Origin: Smithella sp. UBA2180
GTDB lineage: Bacteria > Desulfobacterota > Syntrophia > Syntrophales > Smithellaceae
NCBI GenBank assembly: GCA_002327415.1
Contig: DCVU01000141.1
Coordinates: forward strand, 1-28,448
Reading direction: 5' to 3'
DNA: 28,448 nt
A program made the translations under genes and the position numbers. The notes under the pieces were generated by a model. It had not been told where the DNA came from, did no database searches, and saw nothing but the letters and a program-made list of their open reading frames with translations. Shown here piece after piece: positions 1 through 9,555 of the stretch (positions within the stretch are counted from its first letter, which is position 1; the number at the start of each line of letters is the position of its first letter).

Positions 1-848
1 CCGACATGGAGCGGATTTTCCACAAATATTGATTGATTTAAATCACCTATTTTTTGGATAATAACACGTTCATCGAAGATATTATTCAAAAGTTCAGATT
101 GAGTTGTACTTGAATCCTGCATTTCATCAATAAAAACATAGGCAAATCTTTTTGAGATAAGTTCCCGAATCCCTGGATGTTCTCTAAGATATTCAAATGC
201 TAGTGAATAGGCATCTTCGTAACACAAAAAACCCCAATCAAGAATGCGCAGTTTTAAATTATTGATTTCTCTGTAGGTTGATGTATGAAGACCAATAAAT
301 GCTTGCTCATTAATTTGGGGGGAAATACAAAAGTCGTTTTTATTGAAACGTAAACGCTTAAGATATTCCAATCCTCCCTCTCTCCTGTTATCAAGCCATG
401 TCCTTGCAGTATATAAGGTGTTGTAGCTTTTCTTGATAACCGAATTAAAAACCTCATTATCAATATACATTGGTCTTTTCTTAAATTTTAGTACATACGC
501 AGGTATCGCAAGAAATTTATCCACAAAACTTTGAATTGTTCCAAAGTGATTTGGGTATTTAAAGAGTTTTTGAAAAGTCAAAGAAGCATGACTTTTTATT
601 TCATTTATAGCCACATTCGTGTGAGTTAATACACAAACACCTCTATTATTTTCAAGCGGCATTCGTTTAGACAGAATCAATAATTTGGCAATCAAAGCGG
701 TTGTTTTGCCACTTCCAGGACACGCAATAATATCTTTGGTTTCAAAAGATTTAATTACTGCCTGTTGTTCTTCATCGAAATGTTCTCCGGTCGGCAAAAG
801 AATACTTTCCGCCCAAGTAATATCTTCATTGGTAATGATTATACTCAC
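1..848 (-). CDS. UvrD/Rep-like superfamily 1 DNA helicase, GajB-like (3' part outside window)
   Basis: About 282 N-terminal residues are visible and the frame stays open to the left edge. Superfamily 1 motifs occur in order: a Q-motif-like FDEEQQAVI (23-31), Walker A CPGSGKTT (42-49), motif Ia LTHTNVA (73-79), Walker B with IDEMQD (240-245), and motif III GDLNQS (268-273). This is the 1A core of UvrD-type ATP-dependent 3'-5' helicases. I place the start at GTG 848 because the next in-frame ATG lies beyond Walker A. The gene begins 3 bases after the stop of the OLD-family nuclease, so the two are co-translated. In Gabija systems a UvrD-like helicase (GajB) directly follows an OLD nuclease (GajA), which fits this pair. 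The C-terminal domains 2A/2B cannot be seen, so membership of GajB rather than another UvrD-like family is inferred from context. Confidence 0.85.
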   Translation of the reverse strand, partial: MSIIITNEDITWAESILLPTGEHFDEEQQAVIKSFETKDIIACPGSGKTTALIAKLLILSKRMPLENNRGVCVLTHTNVAINEIKSHASLTFQKLFKYPNHFGTIQSFVDKFLAIPAYVLKFKKRPMYIDNEVFNSVIKKSYNTLYTARTWLDNRREGGLEYLKRLRFNKNDFCISPQINEQAFIGLHTSTYREINNLKLRILDWGFLCYEDAYSLAFEYLREHPGIRELISKRFAYVFIDEMQDSSTTQSELLNNIFDERVIIQKIGDLNQSIFVENPLHV

Positions 849-851
849 GGG

Positions 852-2714
852 TCATTCCGTAACATGTTTAATTGCATTCACGATGTACTGTAATTTTTCA
901 TCAACCTCAATTCGCTCTTTAATACCATCACATCCTTTAAGCAAAGACGCAAAACACTGAGCAACAATGGGCTTGGATATTTTTTTCTCCAGCATATAAT
1001 CTTCATAAATAGCCTTTGCAATTTCTTGGTCCGTTTTACTATCTGAATTCCAAGACGCGAAATCACTCTCGACTTTATTGTATACTTCTACGATTTTTTC
1101 ACATGTTAAACCATAAGTATTACTGTTTTGGATCTTCTCTGCATGTAATATAGCAGTGTATAATTCTTTCTTTAGACCGCTCAACGAAATATCATATTCC
1201 AAAGTCCAAACCGGTGAAATGAAAGTCTTTACATCTTGTCCATTGTATTTTGTTTCCTTCTCGGTTCTTTTCTCTCTAATCTGCTCTTCTGTAAGCCCTG
1301 AATTGGGTTTGATGTCGTTATCAGTTACGACAGCGACTTTAACGCCCATGCTTTCACCTGATTTTCTTTTGAATATTCTTGAATATCTCAAAAAGGCCGT
1401 GCTCTGAACATTTACGACCGATACACCATGCTTAGTTAGAGGCTTGCCAAGCAAATCTGCAATAATCGGGATCAAAATATTTTCGGCATCGCCTTCAACC
1501 AAAATAACACCTTGCGCAAAGAATAAATTAGCTTTCGTAACATCCAAGAACCGTTCTAAAAATAAATAATCTCCTTTTTCTAATTCGGTAAAATCACTTC
1601 CCATCGCAAACGCTTTATCACCCTTACAAATTACAATATTATCAAGTTTAACTTTTGAAGCCAAATTTGGGCTATGTGTTGTCATTATTAATTGAACGCC
1701 GGATTTATCCGCTATTTCATTCTGTAGATACTCGATTAATCTCAATTGAGCTTGCGGATGTAAATGAGCCTCTACTTCTTCAATCAGTGACAATTTCAAG
1801 CCATAATAGTTAATACGTTTTAAGAGCAGTAATTCTGCAGCAATGTATAAACGGTTATAAGAACCTAACCCAGAATTTTCTTCAGTCAAATTAAGAATCA
1901 GTTTTTCTAAAATACCCGATAAACTTTGACCTGAAATTGTGAATTTAGCAATTTTGTTAATCTCTTTTTCGGTGAAGAACTCTCTCAAATAATTGTTTAT
2001 ATCTGATAGTAAGTTTTTCCCAGACTGGTCTGGAATATCAATATTTTTTTCGCCTTTTCCTTTGAAGTAACCCTCAATTTGCTCATTAGCACTTTCAGCA
2101 ATTTTGGTAATTGTATGTTCTGATTCTGGAATAGAAGAAAAAGCCTCATGACTTTTTAGTATTTGAGCTAATCGTGACCTTTTTCCAGGGATCAGTTCAC
2201 TTTCTGCATCTCTTAAAGGTTTAAGGTAGGTTACTCTTAGGAAATCCCTCGCAGCGCCATCCAGTTGATTACCTTCGTCGTCTGGACCAGCCTTAACGTC
2301 ATAAGTAATTTTTCTGTCTTTACGTTCAGCAGTCAGAATTACTTTTAACAGATAGTGGTCTTTACCTTTACAATCTTTTTCAATACCATGCCATTCAATA
2401 AAATTAGCCGCTTCATTATTATCAGCATCAAAGCCACGAAATATACATTCAATTTTTAGAGATTTTGCTCTATTGGCATCAGTCGGTTTTTTCCCCGGTG
2501 ATAAAAAAAAGTCTTCTTCGTCAAATCTTTGGTAATCATGACTTTGCGTTTGTAGAATATATTTTATCGCGTCAATTATAGCCGTTTTTCCTGAATCGTT
2601 TTCGCCAACAAGTAAATTTAACCCCTTGTTAAGATATATATGTAATCCGGGAACACCATTTTCACCCGAACCGTATTTTCTAAAGTTCCAAATTTTAAGT
2701 TCTGATAAAAACAT
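852..2714 (-). CDS. OLD-family ATP-dependent nuclease (ABC ATPase + TOPRIM), GajA-like
   Basis: The 620-residue protein starts at ATG 2714 (MFLSELKIWNF), chosen because an AAGGAT Shine-Dalgarno site sits just upstream; an upstream in-frame ATG at 2753 would overlap the methyltransferase gene. Walker A is GENDSGKT (37-44). The Walker B/D-loop region is IEEVEAHLHP (311-320), the usual OLD/SMC-like pattern. The C-terminal TOPRIM domain shows VEGDAE (406-411), with the acidic metal ligand, and the acidic pair D465-N-D467, followed by a TLEYDIS segment typical of OLD TOPRIM domains. OLD proteins hydrolyse ATP and cut or nick DNA; GajA in Gabija is a sequence-specific nicking nuclease sensitive to nucleotide levels. 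The length is slightly above the roughly 580 residues of the Bacillus GajA. It is followed 3 bases later by a UvrD-like helicase, supporting a Gabija-like assignment. It could instead be a helper of the upstream restriction-like genes. Confidence 0.88.
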   Translation of the reverse strand: MFLSELKIWNFRKYGSGENGVPGLHIYLNKGLNLLVGENDSGKTAIIDAIKYILQTQSHDYQRFDEEDFFLSPGKKPTDANRAKSLKIECIFRGFDADNNEAANFIEWHGIEKDCKGKDHYLLKVILTAERKDRKITYDVKAGPDDEGNQLDGAARDFLRVTYLKPLRDAESELIPGKRSRLAQILKSHEAFSSIPESEHTITKIAESANEQIEGYFKGKGEKNIDIPDQSGKNLLSDINNYLREFFTEKEINKIAKFTISGQSLSGILEKLILNLTEENSGLGSYNRLYIAAELLLLKRINYYGLKLSLIEEVEAHLHPQAQLRLIEYLQNEIADKSGVQLIMTTHSPNLASKVKLDNIVICKGDKAFAMGSDFTELEKGDYLFLERFLDVTKANLFFAQGVILVEGDAENILIPIIADLLGKPLTKHGVSVVNVQSTAFLRYSRIFKRKSGESMGVKVAVVTDNDIKPNSGLTEEQIREKRTEKETKYNGQDVKTFISPVWTLEYDISLSGLKKELYTAILHAEKIQNSNTYGLTCEKIVEVYNKVESDFASWNSDSKTDQEIAKAIYEDYMLEKKISKPIVAQCFASLLKGCDGIKERIEVDEKLQYIVNAIKHVTE

Positions 2715-2733
2715 TTTAATCCTTCTTTGGGGT

Positions 2734-5700
2734 CTATTTCTTTTCACCCTCAATAATATTTATTTCTTCTTCCGTTAGATCGTAGAGTTTATAAACCATC
2801 TGATCAATTTCTTTTTCGTATTCCTTGACCTTAGCCTGCTTGGTTTTGTTTTGCGGGTAGTCGTCTGCTTGGGTTAGGAAGAGGATTTTATCGACTAGAT
2901 TAATGAAATGTTTTTGTTCTTTTTCGATTGCTATTTTTATTGGGAAAAGCCGCAATTTTTCCACGCCTATATCAACACCAGCACCCCTCTTTTTCCCATT
3001 CTTGTAAAACCAATCAAGAGCGAATTTTGAATTAAGTATTGATAAGATGTATTTTAAGTCATAATTTTTATTTTTTTGGATTAATAATGAAAACGAAAAC
3101 CCCACAAAATATTTATTTTCATCATAAGCAAATGAGTTTTTGACAAACATACCTTTGAATATAATTTTTGGATTTGTAAAATATTTTATTTCACGTGGCC
3201 TGTGCAAACCATATGGTTTGTTTGAGGAAGTAATAAATTCCTTATAGTTATCAAGATGCTTTTTTATATTAGAATATTCTTTGTTTGTTTTTATCTCATA
3301 TTTAATAAATTTATCTGAATAGATTAAATATTTATTGGACCAATTATAACCGTAACTAAAAACATCATTTGGATCTAAATATTTTGTAAAAACTTTTAAT
3401 TCAGATTTATTGGGATTTAACAACTTAAATTCTTTTGCATTTAATACAAAGACACCATCTCCAGCGACTAAATCTTTACGCTTAGACTTTGCAATGTGTT
3501 TATTAGTTATTTTATCAGGTGATTCTTGGACACCTATGGATGTATCTATGATATCGCCTAATGGAACAGTATTGTTTAAACATTGCAAACTATTTTCTAC
3601 TAATATTTCATTATTTTTAAAAACAGATTTATTCGATAATAGTTTTATTGAAACATTTTCCGTATTTTCATTTTTTTCAATGTCAGAAATATTATTTTCT
3701 AATTTCTTGTAAATAAATTTATCAATAGTCTTTGATTTTCTGTAGACAGCCACCATGTGATGCCCAGCAACTTCTTCAAATACTTTTAATTTACCGATAT
3801 CAACAAAAACAATAAACGATAAGTCTTTGGCTACTCTGTTAATCAATTTTTTTGCACCACTGCTATTTAACCAATAACGAGACGTTATATAAGAAATAAT
3901 AGCATCTTGTTTTGCAAGATCGATTGCCTTGTGTAAGAAATAAAACCAGTAATCCATTTTCCCTTGATGATATTTCTTTCCAAAAGGTGATTTGTTTACT
4001 ATTTCAAAAACGTTTTTATTGTCTCTTTCACGTAAATATGGCGGATTTGCCATAATTACATCAAAGCCACCTGTCTTATGAAACACTTCGGAAAAATAAA
4101 CCTCAAAGTCGAAATCGGAATGCCCATTTGTAATTTTACTTATAAGTCCATCAATCTGCTTTTTATAGACTTGTTTCTTTGTCGGATTTGTTTCATTAAA
4201 ATAAAATGGTTTTACTTCTTCCAACTTAGTGAATAGCTTTTCATTAAAGAGATTTTTTTCAACACCCGTTAATGAATTTCCGCAAACAATCTTATAATCC
4301 AAGTTCGGCAGTGGTTTGATATTTTTGATATCGTCTTCATCCACAACTAGTGAAAGCCATAGCCGTAGTTTTGCAATTTCCACCGCGCCAGTGTCTATAT
4401 CAACACCATAAAGAGAATTTTCGATACATTCGCGCTTAAAGTTATATATCGTTCTATCAGTATCCTTAATAAAATTGCTCAGAACATTTCTTGCCCTGAT
4501 AATTTCACCCATCATGCCGACTGGAAATGCACCACTGCCAATTGCTGGGTCGCAGACTTTTATTGAGGACAGCTTCTCGTCTATTTGTTTGGCGTTTTTA
4601 TGGATACTTTCAGGAAGCTTCAATTTGTAATCAGATGTTTTCTGATGCCCTTCGTTAATTCTTTGTTGTTTGATTAATGCCATTTCCTCGTTTTCACTCA
4701 AGCGTTCGCCTGAATGAATCAGTATTTCAATGTCTTCTTTCGAGATAACTGGTTTTTCTGTGTAATCAATCGTCAGGTCGAGTTGACCTTCTTTACCATC
4801 ATTACCCAACAAGTCCATTTGCCCGTCTCCGGGCTTTTCATAGATGACCGCACCACCATTGAATTGTACAGAAAGATAGTTGATCAGGCTTTGCTGGCAC
4901 ATGTAATGAACAATTTCACGCGGCGTGTAGTAAACACCAAACTGCTTGTTGAATTTATTTTCTTCACCTTTCTTACCGCTCTTTAGCGCTTTTCTATATT
5001 CTTCAAAATTATCCGGGCGAATAGCGTTAAATTTTTCATAGGCTTTGCCGAGTAGTTCCGGGTCAATAGCAACTTCCTTTTCCAGCGGCTCGTCTTCTTT
5101 GACGGTAAAGTTATAACGGTCAAAGACATCAAGAATGCCATCTCCGATGTCGCCTTCTTTTGTTGCTTTCGCATTTGAAAAGAGTTCATTAGGTATGAGA
5201 ATATCGGTATGCACCCAATCATAGTTATTCATGGGATCGAACAACCCACCATTTAAAAAAGGAATTTTACATTTAAAATGATCGTTCCAATGGTCAATAT
5301 CAGAGCGATCTCTTGATAGCGCATCATAAAAGAGAGGTTCTAAAATGTCATTGAAAAAATTATTGTATCCACCGTGCTTTTTCTGAAAGAGTTCTCGCAA
5401 AAACTGTTTTGAACCCGTACCCCAAGCTGTGTCTCTTTCTACGCCAAACCAGCCTTTCTTTTGCAGGAAGTAAAGAAAGATAATCTGGCCTAAAAGCTTC
5501 TTAGCAAAATCAACGGTGTTGACGCCGTTTTCTTCAAAGTTATTTTTAATAGTTGCATTCTTGGCAATTATTGCATCCAGCGCTTCTTTGACACTGAGAA
5601 ACAAATTGCGGTATTCGATGAAAAATTCTTTGGTGACGCTTTCAATATTAAATGCTTCTTCCAATTTGGCAAGGGTTGGCGACTCTTCATCATTTGCCAG

Positions 5701-6222
5701 GATGTCGACTAGTCGTCTCTGTGCAGTATGGCTTTTTTCGCTGACACCCACTAAAAATGACCAACGCCGAGCTGGGGTAAAGTCTTTTTTCACTTTCATT
5801 TTTCCGGATGGAGTCTGTTTAAACGTGTGATCCATTTTGACAAGTGAAAAGCGCCAATCCGCGTTATCGGGGGAAACAAACGCAACTAAAGCTGCTTCTT
5901 TTTCATTTGAACTGCCGTATTTTCCCTGTAAATAACCAGCAACAAAATTGCGTTGATTCGTACGAGCACGTTCAAGGGAAGTTTCTCTCTGGAGCTTTAT
6001 GACAAGAATATCAATTCTGTTTTCACCATCATTAAATTTACCTATCCTTTCAAGAGTGCTTATATATTGTCTGTAAGCTTCAGGCAGTAATTGTCCATGA
6101 TACGCGAAAGGGGCTTCTTCAATACTATTAAGGAGGTTTTTGATAAAATTGATAAACCTGTTTTTATCGAAAGGTTTTTCAAATGTTTCTTCAATAATAT
6201 TTTTTGCTTGTTGTTTGTCCAT
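2734..6222 (-). CDS. Eco57I-type N6-adenine DNA methyltransferase with C-terminal specificity domain
   Basis: This 1162-residue protein carries the N6-adenine (gamma-class) methylase signature: AdoMet motif I DPAIGSGAF (558-566) and catalytic motif IV NPPY (726-729). A YYTPREIV segment precedes motif I, as in Eco57I, type I HsdM and PglX-like enzymes. About 400 N-terminal residues precede the catalytic core and hold no motif I can assign. From about residue 830 to 1090 lies a region like the TaqI-type target-recognition domain, ending KLRLFPI. That stretch is visibly more AT-rich than the rest of the gene. The start codon lies 1 base after the stop of the PLD-SNF2 helicase, so the two are surely co-translated. 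Expected role: modifying host DNA at a specific site and giving specificity to the neighbouring helicase-nuclease. I see no obvious PD-(D/E)XK motif, so cleavage, if any, probably comes from partner proteins. Confidence 0.88.
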   Translation of the reverse strand: MDKQQAKNIIEETFEKPFDKNRFINFIKNLLNSIEEAPFAYHGQLLPEAYRQYISTLERIGKFNDGENRIDILVIKLQRETSLERARTNQRNFVAGYLQGKYGSSNEKEAALVAFVSPDNADWRFSLVKMDHTFKQTPSGKMKVKKDFTPARRWSFLVGVSEKSHTAQRRLVDILANDEESPTLAKLEEAFNIESVTKEFFIEYRNLFLSVKEALDAIIAKNATIKNNFEENGVNTVDFAKKLLGQIIFLYFLQKKGWFGVERDTAWGTGSKQFLRELFQKKHGGYNNFFNDILEPLFYDALSRDRSDIDHWNDHFKCKIPFLNGGLFDPMNNYDWVHTDILIPNELFSNAKATKEGDIGDGILDVFDRYNFTVKEDEPLEKEVAIDPELLGKAYEKFNAIRPDNFEEYRKALKSGKKGEENKFNKQFGVYYTPREIVHYMCQQSLINYLSVQFNGGAVIYEKPGDGQMDLLGNDGKEGQLDLTIDYTEKPVISKEDIEILIHSGERLSENEEMALIKQQRINEGHQKTSDYKLKLPESIHKNAKQIDEKLSSIKVCDPAIGSGAFPVGMMGEIIRARNVLSNFIKDTDRTIYNFKRECIENSLYGVDIDTGAVEIAKLRLWLSLVVDEDDIKNIKPLPNLDYKIVCGNSLTGVEKNLFNEKLFTKLEEVKPFYFNETNPTKKQVYKKQIDGLISKITNGHSDFDFEVYFSEVFHKTGGFDVIMANPPYLRERDNKNVFEIVNKSPFGKKYHQGKMDYWFYFLHKAIDLAKQDAIISYITSRYWLNSSGAKKLINRVAKDLSFIVFVDIGKLKVFEEVAGHHMVAVYRKSKTIDKFIYKKLENNISDIEKNENTENVSIKLLSNKSVFKNNEILVENSLQCLNNTVPLGDIIDTSIGVQESPDKITNKHIAKSKRKDLVAGDGVFVLNAKEFKLLNPNKSELKVFTKYLDPNDVFSYGYNWSNKYLIYSDKFIKYEIKTNKEYSNIKKHLDNYKEFITSSNKPYGLHRPREIKYFTNPKIIFKGMFVKNSFAYDENKYFVGFSFSLLIQKNKNYDLKYILSILNSKFALDWFYKNGKKRGAGVDIGVEKLRLFPIKIAIEKEQKHFINLVDKILFLTQADDYPQNKTKQAKVKEYEKEIDQMVYKLYDLTEEEINIIEGEKK

Positions 6223-6223
6223 C

Positions 6224-9200
6224 CTAATTACCGCCTGTTAGATACATGGACAAAATGACTTCTCGCTTACCCATTACTTGCGGATTCTGCTCCGCATAGT
6301 GCGCTTCCAAAAGCCGTTCTGGTATGTGCATTTGAAGTGTCGCCAATATCTTAAATGGATTGGCCCATTCCGTTTTTAATTTATTGAGTGCAGCCAGAGT
6401 TTCTTTAGTCGTCTGTTTAGGAAGACCACCTTCCTTGAGTTGGCTTAGAACTTTTTTAATATATAATTCCTGATCATCAGTAAACTGCTTGGTATTCTTT
6501 AAAGTTGCCTTTAGAATTCCAAGAATCTGAACGGCACTGTCTCTGCCACGTTTGCTTTGCAGTTCCATCATTTCTTCCGTTGTGGCGAAAATAAACGCTT
6601 CTTTGTTTTTATCCAGCATATCGTAAAACATTTCCGGCAGTTTTTGTTTATTTTCATTTGCGCCACTTTCGATAATTCCGGCAGCGGATAGAAAATCAAG
6701 CTCCTGTGCTTCGTTTTTATTCTTGGCTATAAAAAATTTCTGAAGCTTGCCCCGCCGGAAATAAGTAATCAGTGATTCTTTATGCTCATTGTCTATCTTT
6801 GCCGTGCGGGCTTTTTTCGGTAAGCGTTTTATGATCTCAAATAAATCAGGTTCCTTATCACGAAGGTCTTTAATAACTTGCAGATATTTAAGTTCGCTTT
6901 CCTCGTTTTCGTCTTCACCGGTAAGTGTTTTCTTTGATATTAAACGATTGAATAATTCGTGCGAGCCAACTGGTTCGCCTTCAGTTAAAAGTGACGAATC
7001 GCCGCCCAGCAAAGTCAGGAATGCATTAATCTTTGCTTCCGCCGATTCTCTCAGTTTAATTTCGTCATTGCCCTGCTGTGACGGGAAGAAATTAAAAGTG
7101 TAAATCTTGTCGAATTTTGTATCTAAGCGGTTAATCCGACCAACACGCTGCATCATCCGTGTAGGATTCCATGGAATGTCATAGTTTATAACGACATTAG
7201 AGCGGTGCAGGTTGACGCCTTCGGAAAGAACTTCAGTGGAAACCAGAATGCGGTAATCATTTTCGGGATGGCGTGCCTTATCATCGAAGTTTTTAATAAC
7301 AACATCACGGATAGATTCACCTGATCCTCCGGTATAGCAAAGAGCGGATTGGGGAAACTTCTCATTAATGTTTTTTGATAGGTATTCAGCGGTCTCTTTT
7401 GATTCAGTAAAAATGATGAGTTTATTTTCTTTAAGAATTTTATTTTGCGCGAGTTGTTGAATAAACTTGATCAGCTTCGGATCTCTGTTTATTTTTTGCC
7501 ATAATATTTTAATTTGGCGCAATATTTCTAAATCGCTTTTTAAGTCAGCGAAAAAGTCCCTTTCTTTATCGGCGCGGAATTCTTCAGAGCTGTATTTTAC
7601 AGCTTTCTCTTCATCTATGAGTTTTTGAATTGCCGCGTCATCGTCATTTTCCAGCAACTCAAATATCTTGTTGGTGTGCTTTTTACTGACATAAACATTA
7701 CCTTTTTCAAATTCCCTGATAAACATTTCATAAGAATAAATGAACCTGTCCACGGAATTTTTAAAAGCAAAGAAACTGCTCTCCAGCCTTTTGACCAGCA
7801 GAATCTTCATGAACTTGCCCATGTTTTTCTGGGATTGCTCCTCCAGCTGATCAACCTTGCCCGTATAATACAGCATGGGCATATAACGGGCGTATTTGAA
7901 TCGCTTCGAGATCAATTCAATGGTTTTGTTGAAGACTTCATCTTCCGTTTCATCTAATTCGTAGAACAGTGGTTCAGGATTTTCGACATCAGGAAATTTT
8001 AAGTTTTGCTTCTTTAAATCAGAGGCAAAATATTTGGCAATTTCTGTCCGGGTGCGACGCACCATCAAATATTTAAGAACCTTTTCCCTAATTTCCAAGG
8101 CATTATCTTTTACTGTTTGAATATATTGGGCATGGTCACGCTGGCGATCAAGATTCTTCAACCTTCTATCCAGACCATTAAAAAAAGCTTCCAGATCGGG
8201 CAAGTTGGGAATAGTGCTTTTCTTTGATTTCTGAAATAGTTTAATTTGGCTTAAAATATCTTTGGGTGAATTGTTATAAGGTGTAGCAGTAATAAGAATA
8301 ATTCTTTTCCCACGACATATTTCTGCCAGTTTTTCATAAGTCATGTTTGTTTCTGTGCGGAAGCGATGGGCTTCATCAATGATGATATTTCTGTATTTTT
8401 CTGTTCCGCGGTCTAAGATATCATCCAGTTTTCCAATGGACTCAAAATCGGCATGTATTCTGAAATCGGAGAAGGCGTTTCTCCACGAACCAGGATTATC
8501 TTTTTGCAGAAGCATCGGCGGAGCTATGACCAGAGTCCTGCCATCTATTTGTCCGGCCAGCAGAGTGGCAATATAGGTTTTCCCCAGGCCGACAACGTCG
8601 GAGACAAAGACGCCGCCATATTCCTCAAGTATCTTCTTTGCGTTTAATACTGCCTGTTCCTGATATTCCAGTTTCTTAAATTCCTCCGGCAGATACTTGG
8701 CAAATATTTCGTCAGACTGGCTTAACTCGTCTTTGAAATACTCATACAAAAGCTTCAGATACAACTGATAGGGCGTTACGTTTTGATTCAACCATGTTTT
8801 ATCGTCAATTGTCTGGATATATTTTTCGCTGACATCAACAGAATCTTTCCAGAGATCTTCAAATTTTTTTCTAGCGAATTCATGGTCGGCGCTATTTTTT
8901 AATTCAACGTTGAATTCGAGATTATCAACTAATCCCGCCTGAGTTAAATTACTGGAACCAGTAATAACGCGGCCTACATCGCGGTCGCCCTCTTTAAAAC
9001 TCATGATGTAGAGTTTGGCGTGTATATTTTGGGAAGGATAAGCTCTGATTTCCAGCTTTTTATTATGAATCCATTCGATGAATTTTGTAATGCCTTGCTC
9101 CACGTTCCGATTATCTTCGGATTCCTCCATCTCTTTTTCAATCAGGCCTTCAATTTCTTTTTTCGTTTCGGCATGAGAAAATTCTAGTGATTGTTGTTGA

Positions 9201-9430
9201 TCCTGTTTGGCAGTATTCAATAAATCATGAGTTTGCTTGTTTGTGCTGATACCGATAAGAATTCTGATTTTTTCCGTATTTTCCAGTGAACTATAAATTG
9301 CATGAAAGCCACTTGTATAAAAATAACCGACAAGGCAATCGAACAGCTTAGAGTCCTTTATCAATACCTCAAACCGTTCTTTTAAGTGTTTCCCTTTTTC
9401 GTTTGTAATGAATGTAAGGTCTGTTGTCAT
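6224..9430 (-). CDS. SNF2-type helicase with N-terminal phospholipase D-like nuclease domain
   Basis: The protein has 1068 residues. Its N-terminal quarter is a PLD-like domain with HAK (137-139) and a downstream GSSNLT segment, the pattern of PLD nuclease domains attached to helicases. The canonical HxKxxxxD aspartate is not at its usual place (Ser144 is there). The superfamily 2 SNF2-like motor follows: Walker A GLGKT (281-285), DEAH box (352-355), motif III TATPYNN, motif V region STEVLSEGVNL, and motif VI QRVGRINR (761-768). About 300 helical, charged residues follow with no recognised domain. It is the first gene of a four-gene minus-strand operon, so it lies nearest the promoter at 9556-9584; GGA lies 5 bases before the ATG. 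With the adjacent methyltransferase it resembles restriction-like modules (as in DISARM or type I/III systems) in which a translocase attacks unmodified DNA. The exact system is not one I can name. Confidence 0.88.
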   Translation of the reverse strand: MTTDLTFITNEKGKHLKERFEVLIKDSKLFDCLVGYFYTSGFHAIYSSLENTEKIRILIGISTNKQTHDLLNTAKQDQQQSLEFSHAETKKEIEGLIEKEMEESEDNRNVEQGITKFIEWIHNKKLEIRAYPSQNIHAKLYIMSFKEGDRDVGRVITGSSNLTQAGLVDNLEFNVELKNSADHEFARKKFEDLWKDSVDVSEKYIQTIDDKTWLNQNVTPYQLYLKLLYEYFKDELSQSDEIFAKYLPEEFKKLEYQEQAVLNAKKILEEYGGVFVSDVVGLGKTYIATLLAGQIDGRTLVIAPPMLLQKDNPGSWRNAFSDFRIHADFESIGKLDDILDRGTEKYRNIIIDEAHRFRTETNMTYEKLAEICRGKRIILITATPYNNSPKDILSQIKLFQKSKKSTIPNLPDLEAFFNGLDRRLKNLDRQRDHAQYIQTVKDNALEIREKVLKYLMVRRTRTEIAKYFASDLKKQNLKFPDVENPEPLFYELDETEDEVFNKTIELISKRFKYARYMPMLYYTGKVDQLEEQSQKNMGKFMKILLVKRLESSFFAFKNSVDRFIYSYEMFIREFEKGNVYVSKKHTNKIFELLENDDDAAIQKLIDEEKAVKYSSEEFRADKERDFFADLKSDLEILRQIKILWQKINRDPKLIKFIQQLAQNKILKENKLIIFTESKETAEYLSKNINEKFPQSALCYTGGSGESIRDVVIKNFDDKARHPENDYRILVSTEVLSEGVNLHRSNVVINYDIPWNPTRMMQRVGRINRLDTKFDKIYTFNFFPSQQGNDEIKLRESAEAKINAFLTLLGGDSSLLTEGEPVGSHELFNRLISKKTLTGEDENEESELKYLQVIKDLRDKEPDLFEIIKRLPKKARTAKIDNEHKESLITYFRRGKLQKFFIAKNKNEAQELDFLSAAGIIESGANENKQKLPEMFYDMLDKNKEAFIFATTEEMMELQSKRGRDSAVQILGILKATLKNTKQFTDDQELYIKKVLSQLKEGGLPKQTTKETLAALNKLKTEWANPFKILATLQMHIPERLLEAHYAEQNPQVMGKREVILSMYLTGGN

Positions 9431-9477
9431 ATTCCGGCTTTATGTGGAGAAGTTTATGTATTAATGTATCTCAATAA

Positions 9478-9500
9478 ATTAAAGCAAAGGAAACTTTAAT
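9478..9500. repeat. Small inverted repeat in the minus-strand leader
   Basis: ATTAAAG (9478-9484) and CTTTAAT (9494-9500) are perfect 7-base inverted repeats with a 9-base loop. The stem is AT-rich and no T-tract follows in the minus direction, so it is not a terminator. It lies inside the predicted leader of the PLD-helicase mRNA and could be a weak RNA hairpin or an operator. It may also be chance in AT-rich DNA. Confidence 0.3.
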
Positions 9501-9555
9501 CATACTTTTTGTAAACGAAAATTTTTCTGATAACATATTGCTTTCGGGCGGATGC

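Noticed and set aside
685..960. Plus-strand ORF of 91 codons
   Set aside because: It is antisense to the UvrD-like helicase, which shows clear Walker A and other motifs on the minus strand.
2715..2753. Upstream start (ATG 2753) for the OLD-family gene
   Set aside because: It lacks a Shine-Dalgarno site, overlaps the methylase gene and adds residues not typical of the family; ATG 2714 has AAGGAT just upstream.
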